From contig NZ_CP020469.1 of assembly GCF_003031405.1 (NCBI RefSeq), positions 1,798,001 to 1,862,000 of the forward strand: a stretch of 64,000 nucleotides of DNA. The letters are read 5' to 3'. This DNA is from Halomonas sp. 'Soap Lake #6'. Its GTDB lineage: Bacteria > Pseudomonadota > Gammaproteobacteria > Pseudomonadales > Halomonadaceae. Below are positions 1 through 8,110 of this stretch, piece by piece. How positions within the stretch are numbered: position 1 is the stretch's first letter; each line of letters opens with the position of its first letter. The notes beneath the pieces are model-generated. The model was not told the DNA's origin. It did not search any database and worked only from the letters and a program-made list of their open reading frames with translations. Made by a program: the position numbers and the translations under genes.

Positions 1-174
1 AGTGAAAAGTTGACCTTATGCCTGACTGAAAGCGCCTATTCCTGTAACGCGGCCGAGCTGACAGAGCACTACCAAGAAATGGTCAAGACACTTACCGATG
101 CCAACATAGAACGCCTCGCGAAGGTTTCTCAGCTTTCTCACGAGTTTCGGCGTTGCCTTTGGGAGGAAATCTAA
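1..174 (+). CDS. 3' end of an unidentified protein gene (5' truncated by window)
   Basis: Frame 1 is open from the first base to a TAA stop ending at 174, giving the last 57 residues of a protein whose start lies outside the window. The tail is rich in Glu, Leu and Lys, predicted helical, with the stretch NIERLAKVSQLSHEF near its middle. The helical, soluble character would fit a phasin-like or coiled-coil protein, but no motif is diagnostic and I do not assign a function. An antisense frame overlaps it; I prefer the plus-strand reading because it runs to the window edge, ends cleanly and points the same way as the next two genes. Confidence 0.45.
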   Translation, partial: SEKLTLCLTESAYSCNAAELTEHYQEMVKTLTDANIERLAKVSQLSHEFRRCLWEEI

Positions 175-262
175 CAATTTACAAGCAAGCGTCTTGCGCT
201 CTATAGTGCCGCCCACCGTTTGCTTCAAAAAGAAGCAGCAATGCTTGGTTATGGAGCCAGAT

Positions 263-475
263 ATGTACAATTGTTTTAAATCACGTTTACTCCCCCTTTC
301 TGTAGCTCTTGGATTACTGCTGTCTTTATCCGCTTGTACCACGTACACATGGCCAGACGGCTCTCAGGAAACAGTGCTCGGCGTTGTTCCTGAAGATGAC
401 AATCAACGCTATGAGGAGCGGCAAGCTCAAGGAGTTCGCTATCGCTTACCTGATGATATTCCTGAGACACACTAA
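263..475 (+). CDS. Small predicted lipoprotein, unknown function
   Basis: This gene encodes about 70 residues with a classical lipoprotein signal: a short basic N-terminus (CFKSR), a hydrophobic run and a lipobox ending LSAC, so the mature protein would begin at Cys and be lipid anchored. The mature part is short and acidic (TYTWPDGS near its start, many Glu and Asp later). I place the start at ATG 263 because GGAG at 252-255 sits seven bases upstream; ATG 251 in the same frame is possible but would overlap that ribosome site. The family is not recognised. It lies about 110 bases upstream of the P-type ATPase on the same strand. Confidence 0.65.
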   Translation: MYNCFKSRLLPLSVALGLLLSLSACTTYTWPDGSQETVLGVVPEDDNQRYEERQAQGVRYRLPDDIPETH

Positions 476-589
476 ACCTAATAAGTTTTTCATATCTCTA
501 TCAATTAGCTCTCACCTTGCTCCCAATCACTGCTATGCAGCATAAATACTCTTATACTGCTTGCGTTGATTAATCTAAGGGGGCATGGA

Positions 590-3307
590 ATGGCCAGAAC
601 ACTACTAGCTAGCGACCCAGCCACTGCATGGCATAGTACAGATGCAGAGGCTGCGTTATCGACGCTTACATCGAGTTCAACGGGTTTATCCAGCCAAGAG
701 GCTGAATCTAGGCTAAAAGTATATGGACCAAACCAACTGCAACAGGAGCAGGCTAGATCCTGGTACCGACGCTTCTTTGATCAATTCAATAACATACTGA
801 TTTTTATTCTAATCATCGCAGCAGTTGCAAGCGCTATGCTAGGCCACCACCTGGATGCAGCGGCCATTCTTGGTGTCGTGGTGATCATTGCATTAATTGG
901 GTTTATTCAAGAAGGAAAAGCAGAGCAAGCTATTCAAAGCATACGCAACATGCTTTCCCCTCAGGCGACAGTGCTACGCAACGGCCAGCGCACTGTCGTT
1001 GATGCTGAGACCATTGTTCCTGGCGATATTGTGCTTGTTGAAAGTGGTGACCGCGTTCCTGCCGACTTACGCTTAATTGAAGTAAAGCGTTTTTGCACCG
1101 ATGAGGCGGCGCTTACCGGTGAGTCCATTCCGGTGGATAAAAAAACTGACACTGTATCGGCTAATGCTGATTTAGCCGAACGCAGCTCTATTGCTTACGC
1201 CAGCACTATTGTTGTCCAAGGCACCGCCAAAGGATTAGTGGTGGCAACGGGCACGCAAACAGAGATTGGCAAAATTTCTGAACTGGTACGCGGTGTCGAA
1301 CAGCTTAAAACCCCTTTGTTACGCCAGCTTGACCGCGCCGGAAGCATGCTAGCATTGTTTATCTTAGGGGCTGCTGTACTCACTGCGGCGGTAGGCAGCA
1401 TATTCCATAACCAGCCAATCGATGAGATGTTCATGGCTGCCGTAGGCTTAGCGGTGGCAGCCATCCCTGAAGGTTTACCGGCCATAGTGACAATTAGCCT
1501 TGCCCTTGGCGTACAGCGTATGGCAAAACGCAAAGCAATTATTAGACGCCTTCCAGCGGTGGAAACGCTTGGCTCAATTTCAACTATTTTTTCCGATAAA
1601 ACTGGCACGCTGACACGCAATGAAATGACCGCCACGGCTATTTGGCTAAGTGACGCTCGCTACGCTGTCGATGGCATTGGCTTTAATCCCGTAGGTAGTA
1701 TTCGTCAAATCGACTCTAACCTAAAATCACAGACTCCCCCAATTACCACCGACGACCATCCTGCACTAAACCATTTTCTCAAAGCAGCTGCACTTTGTAA
1801 CGATGCCGAGCTAGCCCACAATGGGGAATCACACCATATCGTCGGTGACCCAACAGAAGGCGCTTTGATCACTGCGGCCGCCAAAGCAGGCCTTGATATC
1901 CAAACTCTTCGCCAGAGCCACCCTCGCCTCGATGCTATCCCCTTCGAGTCTGAGCATAAATACATGGCGACGGTTAACGAGATTGTTGGTGAGCATAAAA
2001 TCTTAGTAAAAGGTGCCCCGGATAGGCTACTCGAGATGTCAAGTTACACGCTAAGCCAAGAAGGGCTAGCACCTATCGACCGCCGCCTTTGGGAAGCTCG
2101 CATTGAAGAACTCTCTTCGCAAGGACTCAGAGTCTTAGCCGTAGCAGAAATATCTGCACCTGACTCACAGCCGCTTGACCATGAGCATCTTCAGCAGGAA
2201 CTAACCTTTTTAGGCATTATTGGCCTACTCGACCCCCCTCGCGAAGAGGTGATTAAAGCCGTTCAAGAGTGCCTTTGTGCTGGTATTCGCCCCGTGATGA
2301 TTACTGGTGACCATGCATCAACTGCCCTTTCCATCGCCAAGCAACTGGGCTTTTCTCAAACAAAGCGTGTTGTCACTGGTCGAGAGATCGAAACAATGAC
2401 CGATGCACAGCTTGAAGAAATTATCCCTGAGGTTGATGTATTTGCTCGTGCATCGCCGGAACACAAACTTAGGCTAGTCAAAGCCATGCAAGCCCGAGGT
2501 GGCGTATGCGCAATGACCGGCGATGGTGTAAACGATGGCCCCGCACTAAAGCGTGCTGACGTGGGCGTTGCGATGGGTATCCAAGGCACCGAAGCCGCTA
2601 AAGATGCATCGGAAATGGTCCTCGCAGACGACAACTTTGCCACTATCGTTAATGCCATCGCGGAAGGCAGAAAAGTCTACGACAACATCCGTAAAACGAT
2701 CACTTTTATACTGCCCACAAATGGTGCCCAAGGCTTGGCAATCATGTTGGCAGTGCTTGCGGGCACTAACCTGCCGATCACGCCGCTTCAAGCACTTTGG
2801 GTAAACATGGTGGTGGCCACCACATTAGGCTTAGCACTCGCCTTTGAAGAGAGTGAGCACGACTTAATGAGGCGCCAGCCCCGGGACCCCAAAGCCGCAT
2901 TGCTCGATATGTTTCTACTATGGCGCGTGCTATTTGTATCGTTACTGCTATTAATCGGTGTTTTCAGCATATTCAGCTGGCTTCTGGCCCAAGGTGAAAG
3001 CATAGAATTGGCGCGCACAGCTGCAGTTAACATGCTGGTCATGGGAAGCGCGGCCTACTTAATCAATAGCCGCTTCCTGATTAACAGCACGCTGTCTTTC
3101 CAAGGCATCTTCAGTAGCCGGATGGTATGGCTAGCTATTGCCGCCATCATGCTTTTGCAACTAGCTTTCACCTACGTGCCATTTATGCAGACTATTTTTG
3201 CCAGCGAAGGGTTGCAACTGCACCATTGGCTAGCAATTTTACTGGCCAGTATCACTATTTATGGCCTGGTTGAAGTAGAAAAAGCCGTATGGCGCCACGC
3301 ACGCTAG
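590..3307 (+). CDS. Type II cation-transporting P-type ATPase
   Basis: This is a 905-residue membrane pump that uses ATP through a phospho-aspartate intermediate. Domains run in the order cation_ATPase_N (about 15-80), M1-M2, actuator with TGES at 176-179, M3-M4 with PEGLP at 293-297, phosphorylation motif DKTGTLT with Asp336, nucleotide domain, hinge GDGVNDG at 644-650, then M5-M10. The PEGLP motif and overall layout are those of the SERCA/PMR1/Na,K-ATPase group. However, residues aligning with SERCA calcium ligands are changed: E771 to Gln714, T799 to Val742 and D800 to Ala743, while both Asn ligands remain (711, 739). Calcium specificity should therefore not be assumed. ATG 590 is chosen because a purine-rich AAGGGGG lies just upstream; a TTG at 566 is less likely. 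The stop codon overlaps that of the convergent hrpB. Confidence 0.9.
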   Translation: MARTLLASDPATAWHSTDAEAALSTLTSSSTGLSSQEAESRLKVYGPNQLQQEQARSWYRRFFDQFNNILIFILIIAAVASAMLGHHLDAAAILGVVVIIALIGFIQEGKAEQAIQSIRNMLSPQATVLRNGQRTVVDAETIVPGDIVLVESGDRVPADLRLIEVKRFCTDEAALTGESIPVDKKTDTVSANADLAERSSIAYASTIVVQGTAKGLVVATGTQTEIGKISELVRGVEQLKTPLLRQLDRAGSMLALFILGAAVLTAAVGSIFHNQPIDEMFMAAVGLAVAAIPEGLPAIVTISLALGVQRMAKRKAIIRRLPAVETLGSISTIFSDKTGTLTRNEMTATAIWLSDARYAVDGIGFNPVGSIRQIDSNLKSQTPPITTDDHPALNHFLKAAALCNDAELAHNGESHHIVGDPTEGALITAAAKAGLDIQTLRQSHPRLDAIPFESEHKYMATVNEIVGEHKILVKGAPDRLLEMSSYTLSQEGLAPIDRRLWEARIEELSSQGLRVLAVAEISAPDSQPLDHEHLQQELTFLGIIGLLDPPREEVIKAVQECLCAGIRPVMITGDHASTALSIAKQLGFSQTKRVVTGREIETMTDAQLEEIIPEVDVFARASPEHKLRLVKAMQARGGVCAMTGDGVNDGPALKRADVGVAMGIQGTEAAKDASEMVLADDNFATIVNAIAEGRKVYDNIRKTITFILPTNGAQGLAIMLAVLAGTNLPITPLQALWVNMVVATTLGLALAFEESEHDLMRRQPRDPKAALLDMFLLWRVLFVSLLLLIGVFSIFSWLLAQGESIELARTAAVNMLVMGSAAYLINSRFLINSTLSFQGIFSSRMVWLAIAAIMLLQLAFTYVPFMQTIFASEGLQLHHWLAILLASITIYGLVEVEKAVWRHAR

Positions 3308-5757
3308 TCGTACCCGCGGTCTCTACGCTTAGTTTTGGCTGTCGCATTTGCCGTTAGCGGGTCCTCTGGCCAGGGGTGCTTAGGGTAGCGTCCGCGCATT
3401 TCCTTACGCACCTCTGGGTAGCCGTTTAGCCAAAAACTACGCAGGTCTTGGGTAATCTGAAGAGGTCTTCTAGCTGGCGATAAAAGGTGGACCATAACCG
3501 GCGCCCGCCCATCGACAATAGTAGGTGTGTCCTGCCAACCAAATGCTTCTTGTAGTTTTAGCGCTAGCACTGGCGACCGCCCCTCTAAACAGGGTGCATA
3601 ATCAACAGCGGCTTGATTACCACTGGGTACCGCCAGTGAAGGTGGTGTTAGCCGTTCAAAAGCCTTCTGCTCATCCCAGCTCAATGTGGCTAACAAGTAG
3701 CTATGGAACGGCATTTTCTCCAGTTGAATTAAGCGCGTTACCCCCACAACATAGGGAGCTAACCAAGTATCAAGCGTTTCTACGAGCTCCCGCGCAGACC
3801 AATCCGGCCACTTGCCTGGAAAAATATCGTTAAGCAACGCCATACGCCCCTGCAACTGCCGGATTTTATCGCTGAACAAAGACTCAGGGCGTTGCTTAAA
3901 GGCGTTGAGTAGCGCCTGCTTAACGGCATCAGCAGGAAGCGACGTCAATGGGCGTGCGGCTAATACCAGCTCACCGTGGCGTTGAACGGTTTCTCCTATA
4001 AGCTTCCCCTGGGTATCTGACCAAGTAATCAGCTCCTCCCACTGCTGGATTGCTGGGTAAAGCTCTACCAGTACTGCCAACGTAATAGGCTCTGCCAAGT
4101 AAATAGACGCCTCGCTGGAAGCACCCTCAACGCTAACTGCAACAAGGTAAGAGACATTCATCAACGGATGACTAATTGGCAACGTAGCAGTTTTACCATT
4201 AGCAAGTTTGAAGCGGCCGGGGGTAATAAGCTGCCCAACACGGTCGGGATACGCCAGCGCCAGCAGTGCTCCCAGTGGCTCATAGGACATATCCGGAGAA
4301 AGCTCCGTACCCGCTATGCTGGCCAAACGCCTCGCTTCCCTACGCCAATGGGGATACTGAGCAGGCTGCCTAACACGCTGTGCCAAGGCGTCACGTAGTG
4401 GGCCGCTGACACGCTCTCTACTTTCCAGCAAGGCAGCGAGAGCGCAGGCTAGCGCCACCGCATTGAGTGACTCAGCCCTGGCTAGCATCACCGCTAATCG
4501 AGGCTCAAGTGGCCAAGGCACACTTTTCTTACCGAGAGGCGTTAGTAAACCTTGTGAGTCAAGGATGCCTAGTTGATGCAGTAACGCCTGGCCACTTTGC
4601 CAGGCGCCTTTAGGTGGAGGAGAAACCCATGACAGCTCATTTGGGGAGCGAGCTCCCCATAGGGCAAGTTCAAGCGCTAGCTTGGACAAATCGGCCTGCG
4701 CTATTTCAGGTTCGCCATGAGCCACTAATGGTTGCTCTTGCGGCCATAACCTATAACAGGTACCTGGCTGTTGGCGTCCTGCTCGTCCGCGGCGCTGATC
4801 GGCACTGGCGCGATTAACCCGATGAGTAGTTAACTGAGTAAGCCCAGTCCGCGGCTGAAAGCACGGCACGCGCTCCAAACCAGCATCAATCACCACATTG
4901 ACACCATCAACCGTGACGCTTGATTCGGCAATGGCCGTTGACACAATCACACGCTGGCGTACTGTATGAGGCGCTAATGCTGCCTGCTGAGCTTCAATAG
5001 GCATACTGCCGTGTAATGCTCGCACTTCGATATCCAGAGTACTGCGGTCCAACACTGACACTAACCGAGAAATTTCTGCCACTCCTGGGAGAATAATTAG
5101 TACATCATCGGTATCCACCCTCGCTAATGCCTCGCACAGAACTCGATAGGTAGCCACTTCTAATGATTCGCCACCACTTGCGGGCCGATACAACGTTTCA
5201 ACAGGGTACTCACGCCCAGTACTCTCAATGACTGGGACATCATCTCCTAGAATGTTTTTCACAGCAGCGACATCCATCGTGGCGGACATCACGATAAGCC
5301 GCAAATCATCCCTAACACTCTGCTGAATATCCAGCGACAGTGCCAGCCCTAAGTCTGCTTCAATACTACGCTCATGGAACTCATCGAAAATAATACCCGC
5401 GACACCTTCCAATAACGGGTCATCCTGCAGCATCCGGGTCAGCACACCTTGAGTCACTACCTCCAGTCGTGTTTCAGGGCTTACTTTGCTGTCTCCCCGC
5501 ATACGGTAACCCACTGTTTTGCCGACCGGCTCATTAAGCTGTTTGGCCATATAGCCTGCTGCTAAGCGTGCAGCCACCCGGCGAGGTTCTAGCAGTAGTA
5601 GCTTGTGGCCTTTTGCCCAAGCACTATTAAGTAAATCAAGCGGCACACGCGTCGTTTTACCGGCCCCCGGCTGGGCTATTAAAATGAGTCGGTGGTGGAT
5701 GCCCAATGCCTCTTGTATCGGGGCAAGGTGTTGCTCGATAGGAAGCGTAGACATCAT
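3304..5757 (-). CDS. hrpB: ATP-dependent helicase HrpB
   Basis: HrpB is a DEAH/RHA-type helicase of 817 residues, close to the usual family length. Walker A GAGKTT is at residues 31-36, motif II reads DEFHER instead of DEAH, which is typical of HrpB, and motif VI reads QRRGRAGR. Helicase core, HA2, OB-fold and the HrpB C-terminal region follow in order. Its physiological role in bacteria is not well defined; RNA processing is inferred for the family. The start at ATG 5757 overlaps the TAA of the upstream TetR gene by one base (TAATG), with a second in-frame ATG immediately after it, so translational coupling is likely. Starts further upstream would run into the TetR gene. Confidence 0.93.
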   Translation of the reverse strand: MMSTLPIEQHLAPIQEALGIHHRLILIAQPGAGKTTRVPLDLLNSAWAKGHKLLLLEPRRVAARLAAGYMAKQLNEPVGKTVGYRMRGDSKVSPETRLEVVTQGVLTRMLQDDPLLEGVAGIIFDEFHERSIEADLGLALSLDIQQSVRDDLRLIVMSATMDVAAVKNILGDDVPVIESTGREYPVETLYRPASGGESLEVATYRVLCEALARVDTDDVLIILPGVAEISRLVSVLDRSTLDIEVRALHGSMPIEAQQAALAPHTVRQRVIVSTAIAESSVTVDGVNVVIDAGLERVPCFQPRTGLTQLTTHRVNRASADQRRGRAGRQQPGTCYRLWPQEQPLVAHGEPEIAQADLSKLALELALWGARSPNELSWVSPPPKGAWQSGQALLHQLGILDSQGLLTPLGKKSVPWPLEPRLAVMLARAESLNAVALACALAALLESRERVSGPLRDALAQRVRQPAQYPHWRREARRLASIAGTELSPDMSYEPLGALLALAYPDRVGQLITPGRFKLANGKTATLPISHPLMNVSYLVAVSVEGASSEASIYLAEPITLAVLVELYPAIQQWEELITWSDTQGKLIGETVQRHGELVLAARPLTSLPADAVKQALLNAFKQRPESLFSDKIRQLQGRMALLNDIFPGKWPDWSARELVETLDTWLAPYVVGVTRLIQLEKMPFHSYLLATLSWDEQKAFERLTPPSLAVPSGNQAAVDYAPCLEGRSPVLALKLQEAFGWQDTPTIVDGRAPVMVHLLSPARRPLQITQDLRSFWLNGYPEVRKEMRGRYPKHPWPEDPLTANATAKTKRRDRGYD

Positions 5758-6419
5758 TAGTTTAGAGGTGCGCCACCAAGCAGGTGCGGCTGAGAAATGC
5801 CGCACCCTTTTAAGATGACGTGTTCAAGAAATTGGCAAATGGACTCGAAATCTGCTTCGCTCAATGCCTGTGTTCCCAAAATTCCACTTACTTGAGCACT
5901 ATATTCAGTGTAGTGCTGGGTAGACGACCAGATCAGAAAGATAAGCCACCGTGGATCAACGTCATCCATTTTTCCCTGGGCTGACCATTGGCGGATAATC
6001 GCTGCACGGGAGGTAACCCACTCCTTTAGTTCACCGGATAGGTAGTCATTTAAGAAAGGTGCACCAGCCAAAATTTCGGCTGCGAATAATTTTGAGCCTT
6101 CAGGGTAACGTTGCCCAAGCACCATTTTGGTGCGAATAAAATCGCTAAGCACCTGCCCAGGATCGCTCTCCGGCGTAATATCTTCGAGCACCGCATTCCA
6201 GCGGCTCATCATCCGATTAAGCAGACGTACGTACAGCGCCTGTTTATTCCCCATGTAATAGAGAATGTTTGCCTTGGGAAGGCCTGCTCGGTCAGCAATT
6301 GCTTGCAGACTGGCACCACGATAACCATGTTGTGAAAACACCTGTTCAGCCGCGCTCAGTATGCTTTGTTCAATACGATCTCTGCTGGCATTTTCATGAT
6401 TAGCGGTATCAGCCATCAT
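5757..6419 (-). CDS. TetR-family regulator, RutR-like; probable xdh repressor
   Basis: A 220-residue TetR-family protein. The N-terminal helix-turn-helix reads HGYRGASLQAIADRAGLPKA followed by NILYYMGNK, and the C-terminal half resembles the RutR/YcdC ligand domain. RutR in Escherichia coli senses uracil/thymine and binds TTGACC-type palindromes. Here the gene is divergent from the xanthine dehydrogenase operon and a matching palindrome lies just before xdhA at 6600-6615, so control of purine catabolism is inferred. The start at 6419 follows AAAGGAG with eight bases spacing; the longer frame to 6443 would swallow this site. It is followed by hrpB with a one-base stop/start overlap. Confidence 0.85.
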   Translation of the reverse strand: MMADTANHENASRDRIEQSILSAAEQVFSQHGYRGASLQAIADRAGLPKANILYYMGNKQALYVRLLNRMMSRWNAVLEDITPESDPGQVLSDFIRTKMVLGQRYPEGSKLFAAEILAGAPFLNDYLSGELKEWVTSRAAIIRQWSAQGKMDDVDPRWLIFLIWSSTQHYTEYSAQVSGILGTQALSEADFESICQFLEHVILKGCGISQPHLLGGAPLN

Positions 6420-6599
6420 TGAGTAAGCTCCTTTAATAAGCAACGCTCATTGCGTGTTTTGGGTACTTCCGTGATTAGTATGTCGCCGCCTCGGCGAAGT
6501 AACGCTACAAAAAGGGGCGCATTAGCATTAATCGCACTATCAAAGTGCAGCAAACAAAGTCTTGCAAGGCGCGTCATTTTGTTCCAAGCTCAAACACAC

Positions 6600-6615
6600 T
6601 TGACCGATCGGTCAG
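6600..6615. promoter_or_regulatory. Palindromic TetR/RutR-type operator upstream of xdhA
   Basis: The sequence TTGACCGATCGGTCAG contains the perfect 14-base palindrome TGACCGATCGGTCA at 6601-6614. It has the half-site TTGACC and spacing of the known RutR consensus. It sits 22 bases before the xdhA start codon, a position suited to repression, and the divergent gene encodes a RutR-like protein. Binding is inferred. Confidence 0.7.
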
Positions 6616-6637
6616 AACAATCATAACGGAGTTTGGC

Positions 6638-8110
6638 ATGGCTACGATTGAGTTTCTGCTCAATGGCACCCCCAAGCAGTGCAATGTCCCCCCTGATACC
6701 AGCATTCTAACGCTGTTACGCGATCTTTTGGGGACCACTGGCACGAAAGAGGGTTGCGCATCCGGGGACTGCGGCGCTTGCACAGTGGCAATTAACAATC
6801 CAAGTGATCCTCAGGGCAATTTTTTAAGCGTTAACGCCTGCATCACACCTGCCCATCAGTTGCATGGCCAACATCTGGTTACGGTTGAAGGGCTAGCCAC
6901 TGAAGGCAAGCTACACCCTGCCCAGCAGGCGATGATTGAGTGTCACGGTAGCCAGTGCGGTTTCTGTACACCGGGTATCGTCATGTCGCTTTTTACGCTG
7001 CATACCGCTCAACAGCAACGTTCAGCTCCCCTAACGCCAGTCAGGCTTGAGGCTGCTCTCGGTGGAAACCTTTGCCGCTGCACAGGCTATCGTCCAATCC
7101 GCGATGCTGCATTAAGCATGCAGAATATCCAATGGGAGCCACCACAGTGGTTTGATGCCACGCTAACCAACTGCGCTCCTCTTGCCTCAGCCCCTCTTGC
7201 CATACCAGAATCGACCACCAGTGATGCGCCGCTATTTGCCCAACCGACGACGCTTGTCGAGCTGACCAATATACGAAGCCGCTACCCTAACGCTCGACTG
7301 GTCGCAGGAGCAACAGATTTATGGCTGGAAAGTACCCAGCGCCTTACCGCTTTAAATCAGTTGATTGACGTCTCCCGGGTAACTGAACTGGGCCAGATCG
7401 AGGCTGCGTCCTTCCAAGGACAACCTGGCTGGTGGATTGGGGCGGGAGTCACTTATTCGCAGCTTGAGCCCTTGTTCGACAGCCACTTCCCTGCTTTTGC
7501 ACATTTGCTTCATCGGCTGGGCTCTCAACAAGTACGCAATAGAGGAACTCTTGGCGGCAACATTGCTAACGCGTCACCAATTGGCGATACACCACCGGTG
7601 TTACTTGCTCTCAATGCTTGGCTAGAATTAGCTAGCTATACCGGCGTACGCCAGATTCCCTTAAGTGCGTTTTTTATCGACTACAAAAAAACTGACCTTG
7701 CTAACGACGAGGTTATCAGCAGGATATTCATTCCACAATTATCGGATACGGTCTCGCTACGGGTTTGGAAGCTTTCCAAACGGCGTGAGGATGATATTTC
7801 GGCTGTACTGGGTGCCTTCTGTTACCGGCTGGAAGATGGTGTTATGCGAGATGTCCGCATTGCCTTTGGCGGTATGGCCGCGACGCCTAAGCGAGCCTCT
7901 CGCACCGAAGTCGCCTTAGAAGGCCACCCCCCTTCAAGAGCTAGTTTTCAAGCAGCTCAGCAAGCGTTAGCCAACGAGTTCTCTCCCATGAGTGATGTGC
8001 GTGGTAGCCAGCACTATCGTCAGCAGGCTGCCCTGAACCTGCTCGAACGCCTCTATTTAACGCTTTCGGTTCCGAATCAGGAGGTAATGCTCCATGCGTA
8101 CGCTCACTAA
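6638..8110 (+). CDS. xdhA: Xanthine dehydrogenase small subunit (2Fe-2S and FAD)
   Basis: XdhA carries electrons from the molybdenum subunit through two 2Fe-2S clusters to FAD during oxidation of hypoxanthine and xanthine. The 490-residue product shows the plant-type ferredoxin cluster Cys40, Cys45, Cys48, the second cluster with CGFC at 107-110 and CRC at 146-148, then a FAD-binding domain with VAGATDLW and RGTLGGNIANASP. Length fits XdhA of the bacterial two-subunit enzyme. ATG 6638 has ACGGAG seven bases upstream; the frame is open further upstream but that would place the operator inside the gene. It overlaps xdhB by 17 bases. Confidence 0.95.
   Translation: MATIEFLLNGTPKQCNVPPDTSILTLLRDLLGTTGTKEGCASGDCGACTVAINNPSDPQGNFLSVNACITPAHQLHGQHLVTVEGLATEGKLHPAQQAMIECHGSQCGFCTPGIVMSLFTLHTAQQQRSAPLTPVRLEAALGGNLCRCTGYRPIRDAALSMQNIQWEPPQWFDATLTNCAPLASAPLAIPESTTSDAPLFAQPTTLVELTNIRSRYPNARLVAGATDLWLESTQRLTALNQLIDVSRVTELGQIEAASFQGQPGWWIGAGVTYSQLEPLFDSHFPAFAHLLHRLGSQQVRNRGTLGGNIANASPIGDTPPVLLALNAWLELASYTGVRQIPLSAFFIDYKKTDLANDEVISRIFIPQLSDTVSLRVWKLSKRREDDISAVLGAFCYRLEDGVMRDVRIAFGGMAATPKRASRTEVALEGHPPSRASFQAAQQALANEFSPMSDVRGSQHYRQQAALNLLERLYLTLSVPNQEVMLHAYAH

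Noticed and set aside
16..348. Minus-strand frame of 110 codons near the window start
   Set aside because: It overlaps the plus-strand lipoprotein signal and the partial gene, lacks a ribosome site and has no recognisable domain.
276..545. Short frames on both strands overlapping the lipoprotein
   Set aside because: They are shadows of the lipoprotein gene, whose lipobox and ribosome site are clear.
6600..6628. TTGACC at 6600 as a -35 box for xdhA
   Set aside because: The matching -10 would be poor and transcription would start only about four bases before the start codon, so the element is better read as an operator.
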